This document shows, one piece after another, positions 35,322 to 44,570 of a stretch of DNA of 61,100 bases. The stretch spans positions 1 through 61,100 of the forward strand of contig NZ_JAMZGF010000029.1 in the NCBI RefSeq assembly GCF_024158915.1, read 5' to 3'. Numbering within the stretch: position 1 is the stretch's first letter; each line of letters starts with the position of its first letter. The DNA is from Chryseobacterium sp. S0630 (lineage in GTDB: Bacteria; Bacteroidota; Bacteroidia; Flavobacteriales; Weeksellaceae). A model generated the notes under the pieces. It worked only from the letters and a program-made list of their open reading frames with translations, was not told where the DNA came from and did not search any database. Made by a program: the position numbers and the translations under genes.

Positions 35322-36404
35322 ATGAAAAATATATTATATACAGCCGCTATTGTAAGTCTTCTTGCTATTCAGATTTCCTGCAATCAGGAAAAAGAAACTC
35401 CTAAACAGGAAATGAAACCTATGATGATGAACAGTATGGAAACTGTAATCATTAAAAAAAGCAATCCCAAAGTGGATCTGAAACTTCCAGGGGAACTGAT
35501 TCCGGATCAGGAAACAGCATTATTTGCTAAAGTACAGAGCTACGTTAAGAAAATCAATGTGGATATAGGTTCTTATGTAAGTGCCGGACAAGTTCTAATG
35601 ATTCTTGAAGCTCCTGAAATACAGTCCCAGGCAGCCAATGCAAAAGCAAAATGGCAGGCACAGGAAGCAATATATGCTGCTACAAAATCCAACTATGACA
35701 GAACCTACAGAGCCAACGAAACCAAAGGCGCTATAGCTAAAGATGCCCTGGATCAGATCACCGCCAGAAAACTTTCTGACCAGGCACAGCTCAATGCAGC
35801 AAAATCTGCTTATCACGAGATTCAGGATATCAACCGCTATCTGGTGATCCGTGCGCCTTTCAGTGGAGTGATTACAGAGAGAAATGTAGATCTCGGTGCT
35901 TATGTAGGACCTATGGGTGGAACACCACTGATGGTTATACAGAATACCACCAAACTCCGTCTCAGCTTATCGATTCCTGAGGCTAATGTTCCTTATATGA
36001 ATATTGGAGATACTATTTCATTCAGGATCAATGCTCTTCCTGAGAAAAGTTTTAAAGCCAGAATATCCAGAAAGTCCGGTTCTTTAGATCTGAAGCTTCG
36101 TTCGGAGAAAATAGAGGCTGATTTTATCAATCACTCCAAAGAATTAAAGCCTTTCATGATCGCAGAATCCATGATTCCTTTACAGAATAATGAACCTACA
36201 TTTTTTATTCCAAGATCCGCTTTGGTAGAAAGTAATATGGGTATTTATATCATTAAAAAAGAAAATGGAAAAGCCAGGTTTATTCCCGTAAAAAAAGGAA
36301 GAATCTTCAATGAAACGATTGAAGTCTTCGGTGAGCTGTCGGAAGGAGATTCCATTATTAAGAAAGGAAATGAGGAAATTTTAGAAGGAAGTATAATTAA
36401 ATAA
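35322..36404 (+). CDS. RND periplasmic adaptor lipoprotein
   Basis: The protein has 360 residues with a signal sequence ending in QISC (Cys20), probably lipidated. The biotinyl-lipoyl halves are FAKVQSYVKKINVDIGSYVSAGQVLMILEAPE and YLVIRAPFSGVITERNVDLGAYVG, flanking a helical hairpin (AKAKWQAQEAIYAATKSNYDRTY). This is the membrane-fusion protein that links the RND permease and the TolC channel. It lies 12 bases after the permease and 7 before the next gene, so it belongs to the efflux operon. Confidence 0.93.
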   Translation: MKNILYTAAIVSLLAIQISCNQEKETPKQEMKPMMMNSMETVIIKKSNPKVDLKLPGELIPDQETALFAKVQSYVKKINVDIGSYVSAGQVLMILEAPEIQSQAANAKAKWQAQEAIYAATKSNYDRTYRANETKGAIAKDALDQITARKLSDQAQLNAAKSAYHEIQDINRYLVIRAPFSGVITERNVDLGAYVGPMGGTPLMVIQNTTKLRLSLSIPEANVPYMNIGDTISFRINALPEKSFKARISRKSGSLDLKLRSEKIEADFINHSKELKPFMIAESMIPLQNNEPTFFIPRSALVESNMGIYIIKKENGKARFIPVKKGRIFNETIEVFGELSEGDSIIKKGNEEILEGSIIK

Positions 36405-36411
36405 TATTACA

Positions 36412-36846
36412 ATGATAACAATATTCATCAGAAACACATTCATTATTATCTTCAGTGCAGCGGCTTTGTCTGCATGCACCCAGGAAAAGTCTAAGAAAAC
36501 CGTTACGGAAAAACCAACCATGGCAGAGCAAATGAAACCTGCAGCTTGCGGAAAGTTTGCAAAAGGGGACAGAGTTCCCAATGAAACGGTATGCATGGTC
36601 AATAATGCCTACATGGGTAAAAAACAAATAGAAGTTCCTCATGATGGCAAAATCTACTACGGCTGCTGCGAAATGTGTGTAGAAAGAATTCCAAAGGATA
36701 AGACGGCAAGAGAAGCCATAGATCCATTTACCGGAAAAACAATAGATAAAGCAGATGCTTATATTGTCATGATCAGTGATGAGGGTGAAGTGGCTTATTT
36801 TGAAAATGAGGAAAATTATAAAAGATTCTTAGCACAGCATTCATAA
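36412..36846 (+). CDS. TRASH/MlpB-like Cys-rich lipoprotein
   Basis: The protein has 144 residues. The lipobox ALSAC puts the lipid on Cys22. The central part has PAACGKF, ETVCMVNNAYMG and YYGCCEMCVERIPKD; the spaced Cys with CCxMC resemble a TRASH/YHS-like metal-binding finger, also seen in proteins annotated MlpB near copper or mercury systems. It is the last gene of the efflux operon (7-base gap). A periplasmic metal chaperone handing ions to the pump is inferred from the cysteines and the position. Confidence 0.7.
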   Translation: MITIFIRNTFIIIFSAAALSACTQEKSKKTVTEKPTMAEQMKPAACGKFAKGDRVPNETVCMVNNAYMGKKQIEVPHDGKIYYGCCEMCVERIPKDKTAREAIDPFTGKTIDKADAYIVMISDEGEVAYFENEENYKRFLAQHS

Positions 36847-36853
36847 TGATCAT

Positions 36854-36911
36854 GTTCTGATAGATCTTTTTATGATCAGAAACCTCACAGATTTTGAAAA
36901 CCTGTAAGGTT
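36854..36911 (+). terminator. Hairpins after the efflux operon
   Basis: TTCTGAT (36854-36860) pairs with ATCAGAA (36875-36881), and AACCTCACAG (36881-36890) with CTGTAAGGTT (36902-36911), one mismatch. Neither has a strong T tract. The second is of a type seen repeatedly between genes in Bacteroidota. Confidence 0.4.
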
Positions 36912-36949
36912 TATTGGATTTTTATATTCTCTCATTTATGGTAAACAAA

Positions 36950-36980
36950 AAAAGACAGGCCTTAAAAAAGCCTGTCTTTT
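36950..36980. terminator. Bidirectional terminator between the efflux and mrp-nifU operons
   Basis: AAAAGACAGGC (36950-36960) and GCCTGTCTTTT (36970-36980) form a perfect 11-bp stem with a 9-base loop; A tracts upstream and T tracts downstream serve both strands. It lies between convergent genes. Confidence 0.9.
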
Positions 36981-37001
36981 AAAAATATCTCAGATATAAT
37001 T

Positions 37002-37250
37002 TTACTCTACGTTGATTACCTTTTCGATTTCCGGAGCATGTTGTTTGATTGTATTTTCAACCCCTAATTTTAAGGTTGAAAAATTCAATGAACATCCGGA
37101 ACAGTTACCTAAAAGTTTCACAAACACCTGATTATCTTTCACATCAATAAGCTCAATATCACCTCCGTCTTTATTCAAAAACGGTCTGATGCTTTCCAGA
37201 GCTTCCATTACTCTTGTTACTGTATCTTCGTGCGTTATGTTTGTTTCCAT
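37002..37250 (-). CDS. NifU-like Fe-S scaffold domain protein
   Basis: The protein has 82 residues, just the C-terminal Nfu domain. It has RPFLNKDGGDIEL and LLGNCSGCS with Cys50 and Cys53, the CxxC that carries a transferable iron-sulfur cluster. It acts in the cytoplasm, delivering clusters to target proteins. It lies 47 bases downstream of mrp on the same strand, a sensible pairing because Mrp also carries clusters. Confidence 0.93.
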   Translation of the reverse strand: METNITHEDTVTRVMEALESIRPFLNKDGGDIELIDVKDNQVFVKLLGNCSGCSLNFSTLKLGVENTIKQHAPEIEKVINVE

Positions 37251-37297
37251 ATTTTTTCAGTTCAATTCGGTTTTTTCAAATTTTATTGAAATTATTA

Positions 37298-38404
37298 TTA
37301 TTTTGCTTTTGGCGAACATCCTGCCATTGTAGAGATCTTCACCGCTTCAGTAGGAGGAAGACTTTTATTTCTTTCCACTAAGCTTTCCACCATTTTTCTG
37401 GCAGTTTCTGTGTAGATATCTGCAATTTTAGATCCTTCCTGAAGCGCAGCCGGTCTTCCAACATCTCCTGCCTCTCTGATGCTTTGGATCAAAGGAATTT
37501 CTCCCAATACAGGAATTCCAAGATCTTCAGCTAAATATTGCGCTCCCTGGTTTCCAAAGATATAATATTTATTGTCAGGAAGTTCTTCCGGTGTAAAATA
37601 CGCCATATTTTCAATCAATCCAAGAACCGGAATGTTAATACTTTCCATCTGGAACATTGCAATCCCTTTTCTTACATCTGCCAATGCAACATGCTGAGGT
37701 GTACTTACAATTACTGCACCCGTTACCGGTACTTCCTGGATAATAGATAAGTGAATATCACCTGTTCCCGGAGGAAGGTCAATTAATAAGAAATCCAGTT
37801 CTCCCCATGCAGCATCTCTGATCATCTGGTTCAAAGCTTTTGAAGCCATAGGACCTCTCCACACTACAGCCTGATTAGCTCCTGAGAAGTATCCTATTGA
37901 AAGCATTTTTACACCATAGTTCTCGATAGGCTTCATAAGATTCTTACCATTCACTTCCACAGAAATTGGTTTTTGCCCTTCTGTATCAAACATGGTAGGA
38001 ACTGAAGGACCATAGATATCAGCATCCAATAATCCTACTTTAAAGCCCATCTTTGCTAACGTTACTGCCATATTTGCAGAAACGGTAGATTTTCCTACTC
38101 CTCCTTTACCGGAAGCAATAGCAATAATATTTTGAATTCCCGGAATTTGTTTTCCTTTGATCTGACTTTGCTGAATTTCACTAGGCTCCGGAGAAACGAT
38201 TTTAAGTTTTAAATGAATGTCTTCTCCAAACTCACTGGCAAAAGCCTGTTTCATAGCAGCCTCCAGTTTTTTCTTTTCGTGCATTGCAGGCGAATGAGCA
38301 GTCATGTCAATATAAACATCGTTACCCATAATCTGAAGATTATTCACCAAATCGTCTACTTCTATTTCTTTAAGGAATTCCTGAACCTTTTCTTTCGTCA
38401 ACAT
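37298..38404 (-). CDS. mrp: Mrp/NBP35-type Fe-S cluster carrier ATPase
   Basis: The protein has 368 residues. An N-terminal MIP18/DUF59 domain (about 1-75) precedes the P-loop ATPase with the deviant Walker A GKGGVGKST (99-107), VGLLDADIYGPSVPTMF and LLIDLPPGTGDIHLSI. It loads or carries Fe-S clusters for apoproteins. The CxxC seen in the enterobacterial protein is absent at that place (GLIENMAYFTPEELPDNKYYIFG), which is usual in Bacteroidota. A minus-strand -7 element (TAAATTTG, 38430-38423) lies upstream. Confidence 0.95.
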   Translation of the reverse strand: MLTKEKVQEFLKEIEVDDLVNNLQIMGNDVYIDMTAHSPAMHEKKKLEAAMKQAFASEFGEDIHLKLKIVSPEPSEIQQSQIKGKQIPGIQNIIAIASGKGGVGKSTVSANMAVTLAKMGFKVGLLDADIYGPSVPTMFDTEGQKPISVEVNGKNLMKPIENYGVKMLSIGYFSGANQAVVWRGPMASKALNQMIRDAAWGELDFLLIDLPPGTGDIHLSIIQEVPVTGAVIVSTPQHVALADVRKGIAMFQMESINIPVLGLIENMAYFTPEELPDNKYYIFGNQGAQYLAEDLGIPVLGEIPLIQSIREAGDVGRPAALQEGSKIADIYTETARKMVESLVERNKSLPPTEAVKISTMAGCSPKAK

Positions 38405-38422
38405 ATAAATATAAATTGTTTA

Positions 38423-38430
38423 CAAATTTA
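38423..38430 (-). promoter_or_regulatory. -7 element of mrp-nifU
   Basis: TAAATTTG on the minus strand matches TAnnTTTG, 18 bases upstream of the mrp start. The nearest TTG (38457-38455) gives a 24-base spacer, slightly long. Confidence 0.45.
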
Positions 38431-38555
38431 CGGATTTTTTCGGTAATTTAGAATCAATAAAATCTATAATATCAGGTGATAAATCAGATCGTTAAAAATT
38501 TCTTATTTCTTTTTTTTCATTCTGATACCACAACCAATCCCCGAAAGCAATTGAT

Positions 38556-39011
38556 ATGAAAACGACTTCCTATCCTTCCAAATACTCACAGCCAAAAGGA
38601 ATCTTTACCGTTGGAAAAACAAAATTCAAATGGTATGACCTCGCCATTGATCCTTCAGAAGTTTCCCAGCAGGATATTGATAATGCACAATTGTGTATTG
38701 AAAATGCTGAGGAAAACTTTAAAAACATTGATGATCTGGGATTCGTCATCATGCACCGTTGCGGAGAAAATTATCTTCTGCTCGTCTGTACATGGCGAAG
38801 TGAAAACGAACTGTGGGAAAGCGTGTATTATGATGGTTCAGGAAAATTCGAAATTTGGGACAGAAACAAAACCCATCTTCCGACTTACTGTGTCTGGGAA
38901 ATGGGCATTGTCTATCATGAATCTCAGTCCTGGAAAAAATTTCTCGGTTCCGGAAGAGAAGAAAAGGACAAGGAGGTATATCTCAATGATTTCTTTGAGG
39001 GAGAAGTGTAG
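38556..39011 (+). CDS. Conserved-looking cytoplasmic protein of unknown function
   Basis: The protein has 151 residues, no signal peptide and no membrane segment. It is rich in Trp and acidic residues (KFKWYDLAIDPSEVSQQDID, CTWRSENELWESVYYDG, YCVWEMGIVYHESQSWKKFL) and looks like a compact alpha/beta domain. I do not recognise a family. It is monocistronic, between the mrp leader and a repeat element at 39067. The overlapping frame at 38611-39042 lacks this quality and is rejected. Confidence 0.65.
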   Translation: MKTTSYPSKYSQPKGIFTVGKTKFKWYDLAIDPSEVSQQDIDNAQLCIENAEENFKNIDDLGFVIMHRCGENYLLLVCTWRSENELWESVYYDGSGKFEIWDRNKTHLPTYCVWEMGIVYHESQSWKKFLGSGREEKDKEVYLNDFFEGEV

Positions 39012-39066
39012 AAATTTTCTGTATTGTCATTGCCCATGCTGAATTTCCGGTTTCTGACGAAGAAAG

Positions 39067-39103
39067 AGATTCTTCATTCCACTCCGTTTCATTCAGAATG
39101 ACA
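39067..39103 (-). repeat. Extragenic repeat, AGATTCTTC...TTCAGAATGACA type
   Basis: AGATTCTTCATTCCACTCCG to TTCAGAATGACA. The same family appears in the opposite orientation at 57008-57033. Function unknown. Confidence 0.55.
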
Positions 39104-39133
39104 TGCATCAAAAAACAATTTAAATCCAGAGTA

Positions 39134-41476
39134 TTAATTGGCTCTGTTTTTTTCATCAAATTTCACATTACGGTCTGTTCCTTTTACTTTTTTATTTCCA
39201 AAAGTATAGGTTGCTGATACAGTAAGTCTTCGGGCATCGTAGTAATTATTATAAGAATGTGTTCCTGTAGTATAATAGATTTCTCCCAGACTTTTACCTT
39301 GCTTTAAGATATCTGAAACAAATATATTCAGCTGAAGGCTCTTTTCCATCAGATTCAGTTTCACCCCTGAGGTAAGATTTCCTGCAAACTTCATATAAGA
39401 ATTTCCGGAATTGGAAGGCAGACGGAACCAGTAATTCAGAATCAGCTGCACTGTTTTACTTGGGTTGAGTGATATATTATTCTGAAAATCGAAATCATAA
39501 CTATTTCCTTTTCTGGCAAGAGCATCGGTTGCAAAAACATCCGTATTCATATAAGAATAATTGGCCGAGTAATTGGCTTCCCATTTTTTGAAAAAAGTAT
39601 CAGAGTAATTAAGCGAAACTCCCATACTGTTCTGGTTGTAATAATTTTCGAAAGTACTTACTCTGTTTTCTCCTTTCAGAGTTGCCAACTGACTAAATGC
39701 TTCCACAGTTCTCTGAAAATAAGCTGACGCCGATAATTTTCCTTTATACACGTAGGAAAGTTCAAAATTATGATTGATAGATGGCTTCAGGAAAGGATTT
39801 CCGGTAAAATAAGAATTGATATTGATATACCAGCGGTAGGGATTGATCGCCCGGAATCCCGGTCGGTTGATTCTTTTGGAATAACTCAGATTGAAAGTAT
39901 TATTTTCATTGCTTTTGTAAGTGATATAAGCTGTAGGAAAAAATTTCCCATAAGAATTTTCGGTCTGCTGTCCGGAAGTTAAAGAATTTCCGTTGACCAC
40001 CGAATATTCGTAACGTAAACCTGCTTTTGCCGACCATTTTTCATTGAATGCTTTTTCAAAACTGATATACGCTGCATAATTTTTCTCATTATACTCAAAT
40101 TCATTGCTTTTCAGAGGATCTGTAATATATTCTCCATTTGTCAGGTTCTGATAAAATATACTGGAATTATTATCAAAATTCGTGAATTTAACCCCAGCTT
40201 CTGTCTTTGCAAACTGATAAGGCAAAGTAAGATCTGCCTGCCCGGAATAAATTTTATAATCTACCATAGAGGGTGATTTTACTACAAACCTGTCTCCCGA
40301 GCTCTCTGTAGTGGTAAAATCAATCGTTGTTTCCGGAGTATTGGAAAAATAATTTCCTGTGATACTCAGCTTATTATCCTGTTGCCCGAATTTCAGATCA
40401 TAATAAGCACTGGCTGTGTGTTGTCTTCCTGTAGCTCTATGTTCTGCATCGGTGAGAAGTGTATTGGTATAAATTCCATTCTGGAAATAGTTTGAAGTAT
40501 TCCTGATGTCCATATTGGAATGTCCGAATCCGAAATCATAAATAAACCCGATATTGGACTTCTTACTCACTTGATAATCCAGACTTAAATTAGCTCCAAG
40601 CCCGTCTCCAAAATCTCTTCTGTTATCATTACTTTTAAGACCGTCTGCTCCTTCTATCCAATAGTTTTCATAGGAATGTTTTTCATTTTTATTTTGTCTC
40701 AGCTTTAACGAGGAACGCAGTTTTTCATTCTGATAGTTGACCTTTACACTGTTGGAATTCCCGGTATACGTCTGCTGCTGAAGGCTGGAAGTCAGACTTC
40801 CACTCCATCCCAGATTCTGATTTTTCTTTAAAACAATATTGATCAGTCCACTATTTCCCTGCGCTTCATATTTAGCAGGTGGTGAGGTAATAACTTCAAT
40901 TTTTTCTATATTTTCGGATCTGAGACTTTTCAGGTAGGTAACAAGTTCTGCATCAGATAAATTCAGAATCCTGTCATTGATCATTACTGCCACTCCACTT
41001 TTTCCAACAATGGAAACTCCTGTATTATCATCTACTTTTACCAATGGTGTTGTGGCAAGAGCATCCGCTCCATCCATTCCCTGTGAGGCTACAGAATTGG
41101 AAACATTAAACACAAGTCTGTCTGCTTTTCTCTCAATCAGTTTTTTTCTGGCAGTGAGCGTTACTCCTTCAATTTGTTTTTCTTTCTTTTTTTCAATAAA
41201 AAAATCCTGTTTTACATCGCCGTTGATGGCCATATTTTTATTGGATATTTCAATACCATCCTGTATAAGTGTAATAGTATAATTTCCATTTTCTGAAACT
41301 TTCAGTGAGTAATTTCCTTTTTCATCTGAAATAGCAGTGTGCTTCTTCTGATCTTTTACTGCGATCACCTCAACGTAAGCAGTTGTATTTCCGGTTTGAA
41401 TGATCTTTCCTGCTATACTTTGAGCCAATACTACAGTGGGCAACAGCATGATCACGGCTAGAACTATCTTCTTCAT
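39134..41476 (-). CDS. TonB-type outer-membrane barrel receptor (OMP_b-brl_3-like)
   Basis: The protein has 780 residues with a signal peptide ending at VVLAQS (residue about 19). A carboxypeptidase-regulatory-like domain follows (about 20-100: IAGKIIQTGNTTAYVEVIAV...). Then comes a plug with MDGADALATTPLVKVDDNTGVSI and IEKIEVITSPPAKYEAQGNSGLINIVLKK, and a barrel ending in SATYTFGNKK plus a short polar tail. It probably imports or senses a small ligand with TonB-ExbBD; the ligand is unknown and no SusD partner is nearby. It is divergent from the GH92 gene across 93 bases, which hints at glycan-related regulation, but that is weak. Confidence 0.88.
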   Translation of the reverse strand: MKKIVLAVIMLLPTVVLAQSIAGKIIQTGNTTAYVEVIAVKDQKKHTAISDEKGNYSLKVSENGNYTITLIQDGIEISNKNMAINGDVKQDFFIEKKKEKQIEGVTLTARKKLIERKADRLVFNVSNSVASQGMDGADALATTPLVKVDDNTGVSIVGKSGVAVMINDRILNLSDAELVTYLKSLRSENIEKIEVITSPPAKYEAQGNSGLINIVLKKNQNLGWSGSLTSSLQQQTYTGNSNSVKVNYQNEKLRSSLKLRQNKNEKHSYENYWIEGADGLKSNDNRRDFGDGLGANLSLDYQVSKKSNIGFIYDFGFGHSNMDIRNTSNYFQNGIYTNTLLTDAEHRATGRQHTASAYYDLKFGQQDNKLSITGNYFSNTPETTIDFTTTESSGDRFVVKSPSMVDYKIYSGQADLTLPYQFAKTEAGVKFTNFDNNSSIFYQNLTNGEYITDPLKSNEFEYNEKNYAAYISFEKAFNEKWSAKAGLRYEYSVVNGNSLTSGQQTENSYGKFFPTAYITYKSNENNTFNLSYSKRINRPGFRAINPYRWYININSYFTGNPFLKPSINHNFELSYVYKGKLSASAYFQRTVEAFSQLATLKGENRVSTFENYYNQNSMGVSLNYSDTFFKKWEANYSANYSYMNTDVFATDALARKGNSYDFDFQNNISLNPSKTVQLILNYWFRLPSNSGNSYMKFAGNLTSGVKLNLMEKSLQLNIFVSDILKQGKSLGEIYYTTGTHSYNNYYDARRLTVSATYTFGNKKVKGTDRNVKFDEKNRAN

Positions 41477-41569
41477 GAATTATATCGTTTTTAATAAGAC
41501 AAGCCGTAATGTTCTTTTATTACATCTCTTTTACTGTTTTTCAATATCTTCGTCCTTTAAAATCAAAAC

Positions 41570-44371
41570 ATGAAAAAAGGGCTTATTGCATTTTCCATCT
41601 ATATTACTCAGATCATTTCTGCACAGAATTACTCTCAATATGTTAATCCAATGATAGGAACCGGAGGCCATGGCCACACTTTTCCAGGAGCAATTGTCCC
41701 TTTTGGAATGGTACAGCTTTCTCCCGATACCAGAATTGACGGTAGCTGGGACGGATGCAGCGGATACCATTATTCGGATTCTGTCATCTACGGTTTTTCT
41801 CATACCCATTTAAACGGTACAGGAGTTTCTGATTATGGAGATATTATGCTGATGCCCACCATGGGAAATCCAAGCCTGAACAGCAAAGACTATTCTTCAA
41901 AATTTTCGCATAAAAATGAAAAAGCAACCGCAGGATTCTATGCTGTCAAATTAGATAAAAATAATATTGATGTTCGCCTTACAACGACAAAAAGAGTCGG
42001 TTATCATGAATACACCTTCAACAATGCAGGAAATGCCAATATCATTTTAGACCTCAACCACAGAGATAAGCTTCTGGAGGGTGAAGTGAAAATTATTGAT
42101 GATAAAACCATTGAAGTGTTCAGAAGAAGTGAAGCATGGGCAACCAACCAATACATCTACGCGAGAATTGAGTTTTCAAAACCTATGAAAATTTCAAAAA
42201 AAGAGGTCAACGGGAAACAGGAAAACAATCTTTTTACGGGGACAAAACTTGCACTGGCATTTTCAGCTAACGTTAAAAAAGGAGAAAAGATCAATGTAAA
42301 GGTTTCTATTTCTCCTACTGGCTATGAAGGAGCAGGAAAGAATATGCTGGCAGAAGGCCAATTGAAGGATTTTGAAACAGTAAAAAAACAGGCAGAAACT
42401 GATTGGGACAAAGAGCTTTCGAAAATTGAGGTAAAATCTGACGATAAAAATAAATTAGCGGTTTTTTATACTGCACTCTACCATGTTTTCACACAACCGA
42501 ATACCAATATGGATGTTGACGGAAAATATAGAGGCAGGGACAATAAACTGTATACTGCCAATGGTTTTGATTATTACACCGTATTCTCACTTTGGGACAC
42601 CTTCAGAGGAGCTCATCCGCTGATGACTTTAATTGACAGAAAAAGAACTTCTGATTTTATCAATACCTTCATCAAACAATACGAACAGGGAGGAAAACTT
42701 CCGGTATGGGAACTGGCTTCCAATGAAACAGAATGTATGATTGGTTACCACTCTGTTTCTGTGATTGCAGATGCCATGGCGAAAGGAATCCAGGGGTTTG
42801 ATTATGAAAAGGCATTTCAGGCTGCAAAAGGTTCTGCCATGCAGGATATTTTTGGATTGAATGCTTATAAACAGAATAATTACATCAGTATAGACGATGA
42901 GCATGAAAGTGTTTCCAAAACTGTAGAATATGCCTATGACGACTGGTGCATTGCTCAAATGGCCAAAATTTTAGACAAAAAAGAAGAGTATCAGTATTTC
43001 ATGAAACGTTCTCAAAACTGGAAAAACCTGTACAATCCTAAAACAGGGTTTATGCAGCCGAGAAAAAACGGAAACTGGTATGAACCTTTTGATCCGAGAG
43101 AAGTCAATAACAATTATACGGAAGGAAACTCATGGCATTATTCTTATTCTGTACAGCAGGACATTCCGGGGCTTATTGCAGCGCATGGAGGGAAAGAAAA
43201 ATTTGAACAGTTCATTGATGCTATTTTTACCGCTCCTGATAAAACAACAGGAAGAGAACAAGTGGACATCACAGGATTGATGGGACAATACGCCCAGGGA
43301 AATGAACCAAGCCATCATATTGCCTATCTGTACAATTTTGTTGATAAACCAGAAAAAACAGATGTCAAAATCAAATACATCCTTGATAACTTCTATAAAA
43401 ATACTCCTGACGGATTGATCGGAAATGAAGATTGTGGCCAGATGAGTGCATGGTATGTTTTAAGCTCCATGGGAATTTATTCTGTAACTCCGGGATTACC
43501 GGAATGGGAAACCACAACGCCTTATTTTGATGAAATTAAAATTCATCTTGAAGACGGTACTACAAGAACGATTACCAAAACTACCGGCAGAGCTGAACTT
43601 AAAAAACTGGGATTCGAAAAGGTAAAACCTGTTAAAGATTTTAAATATTCTGAACAAACCGCTTCCCCTGTAATTGCTGCTGACAGAATTTTTGATTTTT
43701 CTACCAAAGTAGAAATCACTCCACTGAATGCCAATGACAAAGTGTACTACATGACAATGGATGACAGTGACAACAATAAAAGAAAAACGTTCTCAACTTA
43801 TAAAGGACCATTCTCCATCACCAAAACCACTCAGGTAATGGCTTACGCTGAAAGAAACGGAGAAAAAAGTTCTGTAACCACCGCTCATTTCAACAGAAGA
43901 CCTAATTACTGGGATATTAATATTCTGTCAAAAGTTACTCCACAGTACAGTGCTACCGGAAACCTGGCTCTTATCGACGGAATCAGAGGAGATGTGAATT
44001 GGAGAAAGGGTGAATGGCATGGATATCAGGGACAAAATTTTGAAGCTGTCGTTGATTTTAAATCCCCTCGGAACATAAAATCATTATCTTCCACTTACCT
44101 TCAGGACAGCAGAGCCTGGATTCTGATGCCTAAAAAAGTAGAATATTATGCATCCATGAATGGAAAAGATTTTGTCCTTCTGAAAACCGTTGACAATGAT
44201 ATTGATCCTAAGGACGAAAAAGTACAGATCAAAGACTTTTCTACAGAAATTCTTCCTACCGAAGCCCGATATATTAAAGTAAAAGCTTATTACTTCGGAA
44301 AACTTCCGGAATGGCACCAGGGAGCGGGCGGTGATGCTTATATCTTTATTGATGAGATTGCTGTGAAGTAA
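41570..44371 (+). CDS. GH92 family alpha-mannosidase, exported
   Basis: The protein has 933 residues with a signal peptide ending at IISAQ (residue 17). The GH92 catalytic domain opens with YVNPMIGTGGHGHTFPGAIVPFGMVQLSPDT and contains GCSGYHYSDSVIYGFSHTHLNGTG, LWDTFRGAHPLMTL, GGKLPVWELASNETECMIGYHS, NEPSHHIAYLYNF and DCGQMSAWYVLSSMGIYSVTPG, all characteristic. GH92 enzymes are calcium-dependent exo-alpha-mannosidases that trim N-glycan or fungal mannans. The C-terminal about 250 residues add an FN3/chitobiase-like part and an F5/8-type carbohydrate-binding domain (VDFKSPRNIKSLSSTYLQDSRAWI). It is likely periplasmic or surface-exposed. A perfect bidirectional terminator follows. Confidence 0.96.
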   Translation: MKKGLIAFSIYITQIISAQNYSQYVNPMIGTGGHGHTFPGAIVPFGMVQLSPDTRIDGSWDGCSGYHYSDSVIYGFSHTHLNGTGVSDYGDIMLMPTMGNPSLNSKDYSSKFSHKNEKATAGFYAVKLDKNNIDVRLTTTKRVGYHEYTFNNAGNANIILDLNHRDKLLEGEVKIIDDKTIEVFRRSEAWATNQYIYARIEFSKPMKISKKEVNGKQENNLFTGTKLALAFSANVKKGEKINVKVSISPTGYEGAGKNMLAEGQLKDFETVKKQAETDWDKELSKIEVKSDDKNKLAVFYTALYHVFTQPNTNMDVDGKYRGRDNKLYTANGFDYYTVFSLWDTFRGAHPLMTLIDRKRTSDFINTFIKQYEQGGKLPVWELASNETECMIGYHSVSVIADAMAKGIQGFDYEKAFQAAKGSAMQDIFGLNAYKQNNYISIDDEHESVSKTVEYAYDDWCIAQMAKILDKKEEYQYFMKRSQNWKNLYNPKTGFMQPRKNGNWYEPFDPREVNNNYTEGNSWHYSYSVQQDIPGLIAAHGGKEKFEQFIDAIFTAPDKTTGREQVDITGLMGQYAQGNEPSHHIAYLYNFVDKPEKTDVKIKYILDNFYKNTPDGLIGNEDCGQMSAWYVLSSMGIYSVTPGLPEWETTTPYFDEIKIHLEDGTTRTITKTTGRAELKKLGFEKVKPVKDFKYSEQTASPVIAADRIFDFSTKVEITPLNANDKVYYMTMDDSDNNKRKTFSTYKGPFSITKTTQVMAYAERNGEKSSVTTAHFNRRPNYWDINILSKVTPQYSATGNLALIDGIRGDVNWRKGEWHGYQGQNFEAVVDFKSPRNIKSLSSTYLQDSRAWILMPKKVEYYASMNGKDFVLLKTVDNDIDPKDEKVQIKDFSTEILPTEARYIKVKAYYFGKLPEWHQGAGGDAYIFIDEIAVK

Positions 44372-44529
44372 GAAGAGGGATGCTGGAAGAGGGAAGTTTC
44401 TATTTGACAAATTACTTCCTGAAGTCTGTTTGTTAGTGATTTTAATTTTCAAAAATTCGATAAAATAAACATAGATTAATCCTTGGACTTTCAGAAACAT
44501 CCTTCCTCCAGCGCCCAGCTTTCAACCAT

Positions 44530-44569
44530 AAAAAATGTGCCCTTCGAAATTTCGAAGGGCACATTTTTT
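44530..44569. terminator. Perfect 20-bp-arm bidirectional terminator
   Basis: The arm AAAAAATGTGCCCTTCGAAA (44530-44549) is followed at once by its exact reverse complement (44550-44569). A/T ends provide T tracts on both strands. It lies between the convergent GH92 and dioxygenase genes. Confidence 0.95.
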
Positions 44570-44570
44570 A

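Noticed and set aside
38611..39042. Open frame of 143 codons overlapping the gene at 38556
   Set aside because: Compared with the frame at 38556-39011 it starts internally and its product is Cys/Ser/Arg-rich without domain character.
39134..41476. SusC/SusD polysaccharide utilisation locus with GH92
   Set aside because: There is no SusD-like gene, and the receptor is divergent from the GH92 gene and of the OMP_b-brl_3-like type rather than SusC.
44084..44500. Open frame of 138 codons on the minus strand at the GH92 3' end
   Set aside because: Largely antisense to the conserved carbohydrate-binding domain of GH92; no independent support.
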